DNA of 50,691 bases from contig NZ_JACYOX010000038.1 in assembly GCF_015352955.1 (NCBI RefSeq), positions 1-50,691 on the forward strand, in the 5' to 3' direction. This DNA comes from Noviherbaspirillum soli. GTDB lineage: Bacteria; Pseudomonadota; Gammaproteobacteria; Burkholderiales; Burkholderiaceae_D. The translations under genes were made by a program, and so were the position numbers. Shown here one piece after another: positions 1 through 8,422 of this stretch (positions are counted from its first letter, which is position 1; every line of letters starts with the position of its first letter). The notes beneath the pieces are model-generated. The model saw nothing but the letters and a program-made list of their open reading frames with translations. It made no database searches and was not told where the DNA came from.

Positions 1-118
1 GCAACATGATTTGCTGTATGGCCCATTCCCGGACTGGCTCCGGATGTCGTTTCTTCATTGCTCACTCGCTATCGCCCTCCAGGTTGTTGGATATCAGTGG
101 ATGCGACAACTAGCCTGA
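1..118 (+). other. Possible 3' end of an unidentified gene
   Basis: Frame 2 is open from the window edge to a TGA at 116-118 and would encode the last 38 residues of a protein with a hydrophobic stretch. Base composition is visibly less GC-rich than the tam genes downstream. The fragment is too short to recognise and may be non-coding. The dispersed repeat begins a few bases after it. Confidence 0.2.
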
Positions 119-125
119 CATAGAG

Positions 126-309
126 GGCTTCGCCAAAAAAAGTAACCAAAAAAAGGCGACCCGGTGATCGCGCCCCCGCTGCGCGGGGGTTCCCGTGCCG
201 TCGGTGCATGGAGCGGGGCGCGGCTAAACTCGCTCCGCTGCGCGGCGCTCAGACAGACGCCGCACCTTTTCCCGCTCCACGCACCGACGTCACGGCGCGC
301 TCAACGGGA
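126..309 (+). repeat. Dispersed hairpin element, copy A (single-ended)
   Basis: The copy begins with an A-rich segment that also occurs at 18272-18300 and 39041-39066, then a conserved GC-rich segment, then a long hairpin. Left arm 194-217 pairs with right arm 271-294 over 24 positions with two mismatches, around a 53-nt loop at 218-270. The loop closely matches those of the four other copies, but the arm sequence is its own. A hexamer array follows directly. Unlike the other four copies, no partner in inverted orientation is visible within the window, so the module is either truncated here or solo. The spurious open frames across it are repeat translations. Confidence 0.85.
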
Positions 310-770
310 CCCAACTGCAACGACAACTTCAAAAGCAACTGCAACGGCAACTTCAAAAGCAACGGCAACTGTCGCTGCGCGTACTGCAACTGCAACGGCA
401 ACCGCAACTGTCGCTGCGCGTACTGCAACTGCAACTGCAACTGCAACTGTCGCTGCGCGTACTGCAACGACAACTTCAAAAGCAACTGCAACGGCAACTT
501 CAAAAGCAACGGCAACTGTCGCTGCGCGTACTGCAACTGCAACGGCAACCGCAACTGTCGCTGCGCGTACTGCAACTGCAACTGCAACTGCAACTGCAAC
601 TGCAACTGCAACTGCAACTGCAACTGCAACTGCAACTGCAACTGCAACTGCAACTGCAACTGCAACTGCAACCGCAACTGCAACTGCAACCGCAACTGCA
701 ACTGCAACCGCAACTGCAACTGCAACTGCAACCGCAACCGCAACTGCAACTGCAACCGCAACTGTTTCTG
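310..770 (+). repeat. Hexanucleotide (TGCAAC/GGCAAC/CGCAAC) array with a 147-bp internal duplication
   Basis: The stretch is built from GCAAC-containing hexamers. An irregular first part (314-460) is repeated at 461 onward with a period of 147 bp and essentially no differences for about 130 bp. A nearly pure TGCAAC run follows (about 571-668), then a part with CGCAAC variants. Period 6 without stop codons makes all frames open, which produces low-complexity ORFs (alternating Ala-Thr, Asn-Cys, Gln-Leu) on both strands. These are not credible genes. From 771 to 890 I see no gene or known site. Confidence 0.9.
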
Positions 771-890
771 CCCCTCGCCAGGCGCAATGCCCCTGCGGGG
801 GATTACACCCCAGCGACCGTCCGCACCCTGGTCGCCATGCCGCGGCAACGCCCCCCGACCGCCGTGGCGCTGACAGGCCCGCCGGCCACC

Positions 891-3800
891 CTAGCGCGGG
901 CCCCTGATCTCGCCGAACTTGTCGAACCGCCTGGTATAGGACAGGTCCAGCCCCGCCACCTGGCCGCCCCGCAGCACCACCGACCAGCTGCGGCTCAACT
1001 GGTAGGTCAGCTTCAACACGCTGGCCGCGCCGGCCAGGCTCTGTTCATAGCCGATGGCCAGCCGTTCGCTGATGTTCTTGCCGAGACTGACCACCTGCTC
1101 GCTGCCCATGCCATAGGCGCTCTTGCCGAAGGACAGTTCATCCAGGCCGATGCGCTTGGCCACCTTGTCCCCGCCCAGCTTGTTGAGCAAGCCGGTGGCC
1201 GCGCTGCGGGCTGCGGTCTGGGCATTGGTGCCGCCGCCGCTGCCGCCGTGGCCAAATACCAGCCAGGACAGCTTTTCCTCGTCCGCCACGTTCGGCTCCG
1301 ACACCAGCTGCACCCGCGGCTGCTGCACCGTGCCGGTGACCTGCACGCCGGCGGCGACTTCCTGGCGGCGCCGCATGGCCAGGATGTTGATGTTGGGATT
1401 GGTCAGCGGGCCGGTGAAGTTGAGCAGGCCGCGCTCGATGTCGAGCACCGCGCCGAAGGCTTCGTACTTGCCCTCCGGGATGCGGATGGTGCCATAGGCC
1501 GCCAGCGGCTGGCTGGGGCCGGTGCGCACCGACAGCGCGCCGTCGAGCCGCAGGTCGGCGCCGGAACCCTTGAAGCGGAAATTGTCGCCCAGGTCCACCT
1601 GCACATCGACCACCGGCGAGAACGGGCCGGACGGTTTTTCCGCCGGGTTTGCGCGGCTGCCCTCGGTGCTGGGCTTGGCGCCGTTGCGGTAGACCACCAC
1701 GTCGTCGTCGAGCTTGGGCGCGCTTTTCTCGGGCAGGTTGAACAGCGCGCGGTCGACCCTGAACTTGCCGGTGGCCTGGAGCTGGCGGCCGACGTTTTCC
1801 AGCTTCGCCTGGCCGGACAGGGTGAGCTGCGCCGACGGGTCGGCCAGCAGCTGCAGCTTCTCGGCCACCACGGTGGCGGTGATGTCGGTGCTGGCCTGGT
1901 CCAGCGGAATGCGGCCGGTGGCGCGCAGCACGCCGTCGCCGCCGCGGAACACCACCTCGCGCAGCTCGGCGACATTGTCGGCCAGGATAATTTTGGCCAC
2001 GCCATCGCGCAGGCGCACGCCCTGGTCGTACAGCGTCAGCGCCAGCTGGCTGCCGTTGATCTCGCCCGACAGCACCGGCGCGCCCAGCGTGCCGCCGGCA
2101 GTGATGCTGGCCGCCAGCTTGCCGTCCAGCGCGATGCGCGGCCCGGTCAATGCGGCCAGCGCGGACAGCTGCGGCAGCGCGGCATTCACGCGCACCGACA
2201 GCGGCGAGTCCGGCCCCACGGTCAGGCGCGCACCATCCGGCTGCAGGCCGACCTGGCCCTGCGCGGCGGCGTTGCCGAAGCGCGCGGTGTCGAGCGCTGC
2301 ATTGATGCGCAGCGCGGCGCCGGCGAAGTCGCCGCGCAGCTTCAGCTGGCGCAGGCCCAGCGCGGTGCTGCGCGCCGCCGCCGGCAGCTGCAGGTCGCCG
2401 CTCTTGCGCTCGATCTGCAGGAAGCCGGAGGCGCTGTCGGCCAGCGTGAAGTTCCAGGCCGCGTCCAGCACCAGGTCGGTCTTCACCGGCGGCTCGCTGC
2501 CGGATATTTGCTTCCACAGCGTCAGCAGGTGGCCCATGTCGAGCGCGCTGATCGTGCCCTGCGAGCGCAGCGGGCCGTCGCTGCTGAAGTCAAGCCTGTC
2601 CAGGCTGACCAGCGCCTTCTCGATGTCGATCCTGGTCGCGCCCAGCGTCACCTGGCCGGGGCCGGCGCGCACCGCCAGCGGCTGCTTCATCGAGATGCGC
2701 GGCACGCCGCGGTTTTCCAGCGTGCGCACCGTGCCTTCCCAGCCCAGCCCGGCCTTTTCCTGGCGCAGCGCGCCATTGGCCGCCAGCGTTACGGCGGCGG
2801 CGCTGCCATTGACGCGGCCGTCGGCCTGCAGACGGATGGCATGGCTGGCATAGGTGCCATCGATGTCGCCGTCCAGGCGGTCGAGCTGCACCGCGCCGGC
2901 CTTCACGCCCTGGCCATTGATCGCAAGCCGGACCCTGGCATCCGGGTCCTCGCCGGGCACGCCGCGCATGTCGGCGCGGCCCGTGAGCTGGGCAAGCCGG
3001 TATTCGCCGAAGGCCAGTTGTTTCGCCTGCAGATCGGCCTGCACGGTCGGGCGCTGCAGCGTGCCGGCCAGCGTGCCCTGGGCATTCAGCAGGCCGGCCA
3101 GGCCGAAGCCCAGCCGCTCCAGCGCCGGCGCGTCGATGGCAAAGGCCAGCTGCCTGCCAGGCGCGCCGAAGCCGCCCTTGGCGCTGACCCGGTTGCCCGC
3201 CACCAGCAGCTGCACATCGGCGGCCGGCAGCTGCTGGCCGGCCAGCTGCAGGGTGCCGCCGCCGCTCATGGGCAGCTTGTCATAGCTGCTGTCCTGGATG
3301 TCGAAGCGCAGGTTGGCCAGCAGTTCCGGCTGCAGCCTGCCTTCGGCGGTGAAACTCATGTTGATGTCGGCCTGCGGGACGCGCGCCGGTTTTTTTGTCG
3401 CCGCGCCCTTGGCCGGCGGCGGCTGGACGGTGGACAGGAAGGCGGCCGGGTCGAAGCTGGCCAGCTTGCCCTTGACTGAGTAGGCGGCGGCCTCGTCCCG
3501 CCCCAGGGTGCCGCTGGCGTCGAGCCGCGCCGCGCCGGCGCCGAGGCGGGCGCTGCGCAGTTCGACCTGCTGCGGCGTGATGCTGGCGTCGGCCTGGATC
3601 AGGAAGGGCGCGCCTTCCAGTTCCAGCTGCACCTGCTGGTTCTGGCCGGCAAGCGCCACCTTCAGCGGACCGTTGAGCCGGGTCGGCCGCGCCGCGCGGT
3701 GCAGCGCATGCAGGTCGAGATTGCGCGCCTGCAGCGTGAATTCCCCGTTGCCGCCGGCGCGCAGCTCGCCGCCGCCGACCAGCCGCGCGCCGCCCGGCAG

Positions 3801-4913
3801 CGCCGCTTCCACGCCGGTGAGCTGCTGTGCCTCGGCCGTCAGGCTGGCCTCCGCCTTCAGCGAGACCAGCGGCAGCAGTTGCTGGTCGATGGCGCCGGGC
3901 CTGGCGTTGGTGATCGTGATCGGCCCCGCGACCCGCAGCTGCGACAGGTCGGGCATGGCCGCGCCGGGCTGCGCAACCGGCGCGATGTCGGCGTCGATGC
4001 GCAGGTCGGCCTCCGGCGCGGTCTCGCTGAACAGGCGCGGGTCCAGGTGCTCGACCGCCACCCTGGCACGCCGGAACGGAATCGGCGCGAACGGCGTCGC
4101 CTCGATCCGCGCCTCGGCGCGCAAGGCGCCGCCGCCGCTGGCCTTGACTGCCACGCCCGGCGTTTCCAGCGTGCCGTCCAGCGTGGTGTCGATGCGGTAA
4201 TCATGCTTTTGCCAGGCGCCATCCAGGCTGGCGCTGCCGTTCAACGGGAAAGGCGCGTCGCCAGTCAGCGCCAGCGCCGCCCGCGCCGCGCCCCAGGGCG
4301 TGCCCAGCTTTTCCAGCGTCAGGCTGTGATGGACCCGGTCGGAGCCGGCATGCAGCAGCAGGTCGGTGAGGGTGGTGGTGGCTTCGCCCTGGTGGATCGC
4401 CACTTTGCCGATGGCGAGCTTCTGCAGGTCGATTTCCAGCGGCAGGTGGATGCTGGCCGGCAGCCTGGCCGGCTCGGACGGCTCCTTCGACGGACGGACC
4501 GTGACATCGACCTTGCCCAGTTCCAGCGCGGCGATGGTCAGCTTGCGCGGCGACAGCGACAGCTGCCAGCGGCCATGGATACGGTCGACCGTGACCGTGG
4601 TGGTCTGGTTGCCCCAGCGGACATTGCGCAGGTCCAGGCCGTGCGCCAGGCTGCCGCCGACGATCTCGCCCGACAGCGCGCCGGACAGCGCGCGGGTCGC
4701 CAGCTTCCAGCTGTTGCGCGCGCCCCAGTCGGTAAACACCAGGCTGTAGGCGGCGCCGGCCAGCAGCAGCACCAGCACCAGCAAGCCGATGGCCAGCCGC
4801 GCCGGCCAGCGCCGCCTGCGCGCGGGCTTGCTGCCCGCCTTGTTGTCCGGCGTGTTGTTGCCCGCCCGTGTGGCGGGCGCGGTCTTCTGACCGTCGATCC
4901 CCGGCGCCGCCAT
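891..4913 (-). CDS. tamB: Translocation and assembly module inner-membrane protein TamB
   Basis: 1340 aa. TamB spans the periplasm from the inner membrane and works with the Omp85 protein TamA in outer-membrane protein assembly and, in several bacteria, phospholipid transport. The sequence shows a basic N-terminal tail, one membrane segment at about residues 40-62, a very long repetitive beta-rich region, and a C-terminal DUF490/TamB domain ending in a short Phe/Arg-rich tail. The length fits the family. The start ATG overlaps the tamA stop (ATGA at 4911-4915 read on the minus strand), so the two are translationally coupled in one operon. The 880-aa open frame on the opposite strand is a high-GC shadow. 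Identification is confident from architecture and linkage to tamA. Confidence 0.93.
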   Translation of the reverse strand: MAAPGIDGQKTAPATRAGNNTPDNKAGSKPARRRRWPARLAIGLLVLVLLLAGAAYSLVFTDWGARNSWKLATRALSGALSGEIVGGSLAHGLDLRNVRWGNQTTTVTVDRIHGRWQLSLSPRKLTIAALELGKVDVTVRPSKEPSEPARLPASIHLPLEIDLQKLAIGKVAIHQGEATTTLTDLLLHAGSDRVHHSLTLEKLGTPWGAARAALALTGDAPFPLNGSASLDGAWQKHDYRIDTTLDGTLETPGVAVKASGGGALRAEARIEATPFAPIPFRRARVAVEHLDPRLFSETAPEADLRIDADIAPVAQPGAAMPDLSQLRVAGPITITNARPGAIDQQLLPLVSLKAEASLTAEAQQLTGVEAALPGGARLVGGGELRAGGNGEFTLQARNLDLHALHRAARPTRLNGPLKVALAGQNQQVQLELEGAPFLIQADASITPQQVELRSARLGAGAARLDASGTLGRDEAAAYSVKGKLASFDPAAFLSTVQPPPAKGAATKKPARVPQADINMSFTAEGRLQPELLANLRFDIQDSSYDKLPMSGGGTLQLAGQQLPAADVQLLVAGNRVSAKGGFGAPGRQLAFAIDAPALERLGFGLAGLLNAQGTLAGTLQRPTVQADLQAKQLAFGEYRLAQLTGRADMRGVPGEDPDARVRLAINGQGVKAGAVQLDRLDGDIDGTYASHAIRLQADGRVNGSAAAVTLAANGALRQEKAGLGWEGTVRTLENRGVPRISMKQPLAVRAGPGQVTLGATRIDIEKALVSLDRLDFSSDGPLRSQGTISALDMGHLLTLWKQISGSEPPVKTDLVLDAAWNFTLADSASGFLQIERKSGDLQLPAAARSTALGLRQLKLRGDFAGAALRINAALDTARFGNAAAQGQVGLQPDGARLTVGPDSPLSVRVNAALPQLSALAALTGPRIALDGKLAASITAGGTLGAPVLSGEINGSQLALTLYDQGVRLRDGVAKIILADNVAELREVVFRGGDGVLRATGRIPLDQASTDITATVVAEKLQLLADPSAQLTLSGQAKLENVGRQLQATGKFRVDRALFNLPEKSAPKLDDDVVVYRNGAKPSTEGSRANPAEKPSGPFSPVVDVQVDLGDNFRFKGSGADLRLDGALSVRTGPSQPLAAYGTIRIPEGKYEAFGAVLDIERGLLNFTGPLTNPNINILAMRRRQEVAAGVQVTGTVQQPRVQLVSEPNVADEEKLSWLVFGHGGSGGGTNAQTAARSAATGLLNKLGGDKVAKRIGLDELSFGKSAYGMGSEQVVSLGKNISERLAIGYEQSLAGAASVLKLTYQLSRSWSVVLRGGQVAGLDLSYTRRFDKFGEIRGPR

Positions 4914-6712
4914 CAGAACGCCACGCCCAGCGACAGGTGGGGCTGGAAGGTGCGGTTGCGGATGCCGTAGCCAAGATCGACATTCACCGGGCCGACCGGG
5001 CTGCGATAGCGCGCGCCGACGCCCACGCCCTGGAACAGCTCCTTGTCGCCCCAGCTGTCCGTGGCGGTGCCGACGTCGTAGAACAGCGCGCCGCCCCAGG
5101 TGGCATTGAACCAGCGCTGGTATTCCACGCCTGCCACCGCCAGGTAGCGGGTCGGATAGACGGTGCTGCCCTCGACATTGCCGATGCTCTGGAAGTCATA
5201 GCCGCGCACCGACTCGGTGCCGCCGGCGCGAAACAGCAGCGAGGCCGGCACCGCGGCATTGCCGCCCTTGGAAATGACGGCGCCGAGCTCGCCGCGCACC
5301 AGCACCAGGTCGCGCTCGCCCACCGGCCAGTAGCGGCGCAGCTTGCCGTAAGTGCGGAAGAAGGTCTGGTCGGTCAGCAGGCCCTTGAGCGCCACGCCGA
5401 ATTCCACAGAGGCGATATAGCCGTTGCGCGGAAACAGCGGATCGTCCACCTTGCGGCGGGTGCGCGCAAAGCCCGCCACCAGCGCCTGGTGGCTGCCTTC
5501 GGGCGTGATCACGTTGGCCGGCAGGTCGGCGCCGTCGATCCGGGTCAGCTGGTCGCGGTAGTACTGGACCGTGTAGGCATAGTCGTCGGTGTCGGTGCTG
5601 CGGGCGCGGCGCACGCCGGCGCGGCGGCTGCGCAGGTCCACGCCTTCCAGCGTGGTGCGCTCGATCGCGGCATTCACGCTGTTGACCCAGGCGCCGCCGT
5701 CGGGCGGCATCGCCAGGTCCAGCTTGGCGCTCTGGCGTTTCTGTTCGACCCGGGCCTGGCCGTCGAATACCCAGGCGCGGCCGAACACATTGTTGTGGCT
5801 GTAGCGGCCCTCGACGCGGGCGCCGGTGTCGGTGGCGTAGCCGACGCCGGAACGGATGCGCTGGGTCGGATATTCGGTGACCTTCACGTCGACCGGGGCC
5901 AGCGCGGGATCGGCGGCGTCGCGCGCCACATCCACCACGATGTTGCTGAAATAGGGCGTGCGCTGCACCGCGCGCTGCAGGGCCAGCAGCCGGCCGGCAT
6001 CGTATTCCTCGCCGGGCTTCAGGGGGTTGACGTTGCGGATGATGCTTTCCGGATAGCGCTCGGTGCCGCTGATGCGCAGCCCGCCGAGCGTAAATAGCGG
6101 GCCGCTCTGGTAGTCGACGGCCAGTTCGGCCTCCTTGCGGTCTGCGTAGATGGCGGCGTTCGAGCTGGCGATGCTGGCGGCCGGGTAGCGCCGCTCCTGC
6201 AGCACCCGCAGGCCGGCTTCCTTGGCATTGGCCCAGTCTTCCTGGCGGAACGGCGCGCCGGCTTTCAGGGGCCATTCGTCGACCACCCGCGCCACCTGCT
6301 GCGGCGCCTGCTGGCTGGCCGGGCCGCTGACCCGCACGTCGGCTTTCGCGACGCTGGTGCGCGGCCCTGCCTCGACATTGATGCGCACCACCGGCGGCTC
6401 GACGCTGTCGTCGATCTTCACGGTCGACACCGGCGAGAAATAGCCTTCGGTGGCCGCCAGTTCGCCGACCTGCTCGGACGCGGTTTCCACCATGAACCTG
6501 AGCTGGTCGGCATTGATGTCCTCGCGTTCGCGGTAGCGCATCAGGTCCAGGTGCTGGGTCAGCAGTTCGCGCAGGGCTTTCGGCGCTTCCAGCTCGACCT
6601 TGTAGGCAGCGCTAACCGGTGCGGCGGCCAGCAGCAGCGCCATGCAGCCGGACCACAGGACAGCGGGTTTCAAAAACAGGCCATGCCGATGGGGCGGGTT
6701 GGGCTTCTTCAA
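4913..6712 (-). CDS. tamA: Outer-membrane assembly factor TamA (Omp85 family)
   Basis: 599 aa. It has a signal peptide (hydrophobic core about residues 20-35, cleavage near VSA-A), POTRA-type repeats to about residue 260 and a C-terminal 16-strand barrel of the bacterial surface antigen family. The Omp85 hallmark VRGY lies near residue 500 and the chain ends in phenylalanine, as expected for a barrel substrate of BAM. The start is a TTG, supported by an AAGAGGA Shine-Dalgarno a few bases upstream. No ATG occurs before the signal-peptide core. The protein partners with the TamB encoded immediately downstream with a 4-nt overlap. Confidence 0.93.
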   Translation of the reverse strand: MKKPNPPHRHGLFLKPAVLWSGCMALLLAAAPVSAAYKVELEAPKALRELLTQHLDLMRYREREDINADQLRFMVETASEQVGELAATEGYFSPVSTVKIDDSVEPPVVRINVEAGPRTSVAKADVRVSGPASQQAPQQVARVVDEWPLKAGAPFRQEDWANAKEAGLRVLQERRYPAASIASSNAAIYADRKEAELAVDYQSGPLFTLGGLRISGTERYPESIIRNVNPLKPGEEYDAGRLLALQRAVQRTPYFSNIVVDVARDAADPALAPVDVKVTEYPTQRIRSGVGYATDTGARVEGRYSHNNVFGRAWVFDGQARVEQKRQSAKLDLAMPPDGGAWVNSVNAAIERTTLEGVDLRSRRAGVRRARSTDTDDYAYTVQYYRDQLTRIDGADLPANVITPEGSHQALVAGFARTRRKVDDPLFPRNGYIASVEFGVALKGLLTDQTFFRTYGKLRRYWPVGERDLVLVRGELGAVISKGGNAAVPASLLFRAGGTESVRGYDFQSIGNVEGSTVYPTRYLAVAGVEYQRWFNATWGGALFYDVGTATDSWGDKELFQGVGVGARYRSPVGPVNVDLGYGIRNRTFQPHLSLGVAF

Positions 6713-7027
6713 TCAGTCCTCTTGACGATGCGGTCCGGCCGCGGCGGCCTGGTGCGGTGGGGGGAGGCGGCGCAAGGCCGGCAACCTATGTGGTGTCAGG
6801 CGGCAATGGCGAGTTCAATCAGAAAGCGCATGATGCCATGTGGTAATCATGCCTGATTAAAGCAGATAAGGCGAAGAGGGGTTTTGCTTGCAATCAGCGG
6901 ATCGGGCAAAGCAAATGCCGGCGGGAAATGCCGATGCGGCGGTGCCGCGGACCACGAGGCGCCTGGCTGGACTCGGTCGCCGTACGGCTAAAGCGAAGTG
7001 AAAGCGCGGTTGCGGCGGGATTGAAAA
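6713..7027. other. Intergenic region upstream of tamA, no gene seen
   Basis: This 315-bp gap lies between the 5' end of tamA and the 3' end of the 66-aa ORF, both on the minus strand. It should contain the tamBA promoter. Short open frames on the plus strand here have no ribosome-binding site or recognisable product. I cannot assign a promoter with confidence. Confidence 0.5.
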
Positions 7028-7228
7028 TCAGTTGTAGAGCAGCGGCAGATGCCCGCCCTCGCTTTCCACCACCAGGCCTTCACGGGTTTTCGCTACCAGC
7101 ACGCGGCCGTGGTCGGGCACTTCAACCACCGCCTTGCCGGAACTGGACAGGGCCATCGCGAGATGCAGGTGGCCATGCAGCAAGTGATAACCAGCGTTGT
7201 CCTGAATGATCAGAATGTCGGGCGTCAT
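7028..7228 (-). CDS. Small conserved-looking protein of unknown function (66 aa)
   Basis: 66 aa starting at the ATG at 7226-7228, which has an AAGGAG Shine-Dalgarno nine bases upstream. A longer frame starting upstream lacks such a site. The chain looks like a small soluble beta-rich protein with several His residues (HLLHGHLH) and no signal peptide or membrane segment. It follows the acyltransferase gene on the same strand with a 138-bp gap, so co-transcription is possible. I do not recognise a family. Confidence 0.6.
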   Translation of the reverse strand: MTPDILIIQDNAGYHLLHGHLHLAMALSSSGKAVVEVPDHGRVLVAKTREGLVVESEGGHLPLLYN

Positions 7229-7366
7229 GTCGTAGTGCTCCTTGTGGAAGAACGGACTGGGGCGGCAGAGACCGGTGCGGCGAACGAACAGCATAGACAA
7301 TTTTATTGACTTCGCAATGCCAGTTCGACCACGGAACGCCGGCGTTCCCAACTCCGGCCGCGTGCC

Positions 7367-8125
7367 TCATCGCTGCCGCTCCGCAAGGGCTGCGGGCCGG
7401 CGCTGCAGCGCATCCACCGGCAGCAGCAGGAACAGTTCGGCGCAGTGGTAATCCGGATCCCAGGCCGGTTCGCCGGCGATCCAGGCGCCGCCGCGCAGAT
7501 AGGCTTCCAGCATCGGCGGTACGTGCGGCGCATGGCCCGGCTCGCACTTGTGCAGCACGAAGGGCTGGCGCGGCGCCACCCGGTATTCCAGCGGCGCCAG
7601 ATGGGTCTGCGCCAGGCGCTGGTACAGGGCGGTGGCGTTGTAGCCGCCGTCGGCCAGGCTGAGCGACACGCTGCCGGCCAGATACTGGCAGCCGTCGCGC
7701 TTCATCAGCGCCCACAGGCCGGCCCACAGCATCATCAGCACGCCGCTGCCGCGATAGTCGGGGTCGATGCAGGCGCGGCCGGCTTCCATCATGCGGCCGC
7801 GCAGGTGCTGCAGGCGGTCGAGGTCGAACAGTTGCTCGGCATGCAGGCTGCCGCAGCGCGCCGCCGCGCGCGGACCGAGCACGCGGTAGCTGCCCACCAC
7901 CCTCAGGCTGCGGCGGTCGCGGGCGATCAGGTGGTCGCAGTGCGCATCCAGATCGTCTTCATCCAGGCTGTGCTGCGCTGCAGACGGGTCCATGCCCATC
8001 GCATGGGCCAGCGCCTTGCAGCGCAGCCGCTGCACTTCGCGGATCTCTTCCGGTGTGGAAGCGACCGACAGGACAATCCGGGAAAAGCGCGCATCGGGAT
8101 AAGCGGCGGTGGCTGGCAAGCGCAT
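7367..8125 (-). CDS. GNAT-type N-acyltransferase, OlsB/hemolysin-like
   Basis: 252 aa from the ATG at 8125; an in-frame upstream start at 8215 would add 30 basic residues and is less likely. The core matches the acyl-ACP-dependent N-acyltransferase group that includes ornithine-lipid enzyme OlsB: an N-terminal R-L-R-C segment after a TPEE helix, an EAGRACIDPDYRGSG block typical of the acyl-donor site, and a following LW-rich helix. By family these enzymes attach a 3-hydroxyacyl chain to an amino acid such as ornithine to make aminolipids. No olsA-like acyltransferase is next to it, so the substrate is uncertain. Neither start has a good Shine-Dalgarno. Confidence 0.75.
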   Translation of the reverse strand: MRLPATAAYPDARFSRIVLSVASTPEEIREVQRLRCKALAHAMGMDPSAAQHSLDEDDLDAHCDHLIARDRRSLRVVGSYRVLGPRAAARCGSLHAEQLFDLDRLQHLRGRMMEAGRACIDPDYRGSGVLMMLWAGLWALMKRDGCQYLAGSVSLSLADGGYNATALYQRLAQTHLAPLEYRVAPRQPFVLHKCEPGHAPHVPPMLEAYLRGGAWIAGEPAWDPDYHCAELFLLLPVDALQRRPAALAERQR

Positions 8126-8422
8126 GGCTGGCGATCGGCTGTTTTGACCAGCGCATCCTAGCCAGGCTTTGCTACGCCGGCGTGACAGCGCGGCTTCAGC
8201 AGGATGACATTGCAATGCAATGGCCCGTGATGGCCGTCAGCGGTCTGCAATGCGCCCGATCTTGTAATGAAATGTAAGTTCCGTACGGCAATTTACAGCC
8301 GTCATCGGTCTGTAGCCGGACACGGCGCGGTGCATTGGCTGTCATGCCTTGTTGCAAGCTGTTACGCCGGCACTTATTTCCCTTGATTAAGATTGCCGCC
8401 GTCTTCTTCATTCTCGCCTCAC
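8126..8422. other. Divergent intergenic region, no gene seen
   Basis: This 297-bp region separates the divergent acyltransferase and ABC transporter genes. It is less GC-rich toward the ABC gene. It must hold two promoters, but I see no -35/-10 pair good enough to assign. Confidence 0.4.

Noticed and set aside
310-770. CRISPR array
   Set aside because: Units are only 6 bp, directly adjacent, with no unique spacers and no cas genes.
164-907. Long Ala-Thr, Asn-Cys and Gln-Leu repeat ORFs as real proteins (for example antifreeze-like)
   Set aside because: The hexamer array has no stop codon in any frame, so open frames are automatic on both strands. There is no ribosome-binding site, and the frames cross the hairpin element.
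837-3479. 880-aa plus-strand open frame opposite tamB
   Set aside because: High-GC antisense shadow of tamB. Its product is Ala/Gln/His/Arg-rich without domains, while the minus-strand reading is a complete TamB.
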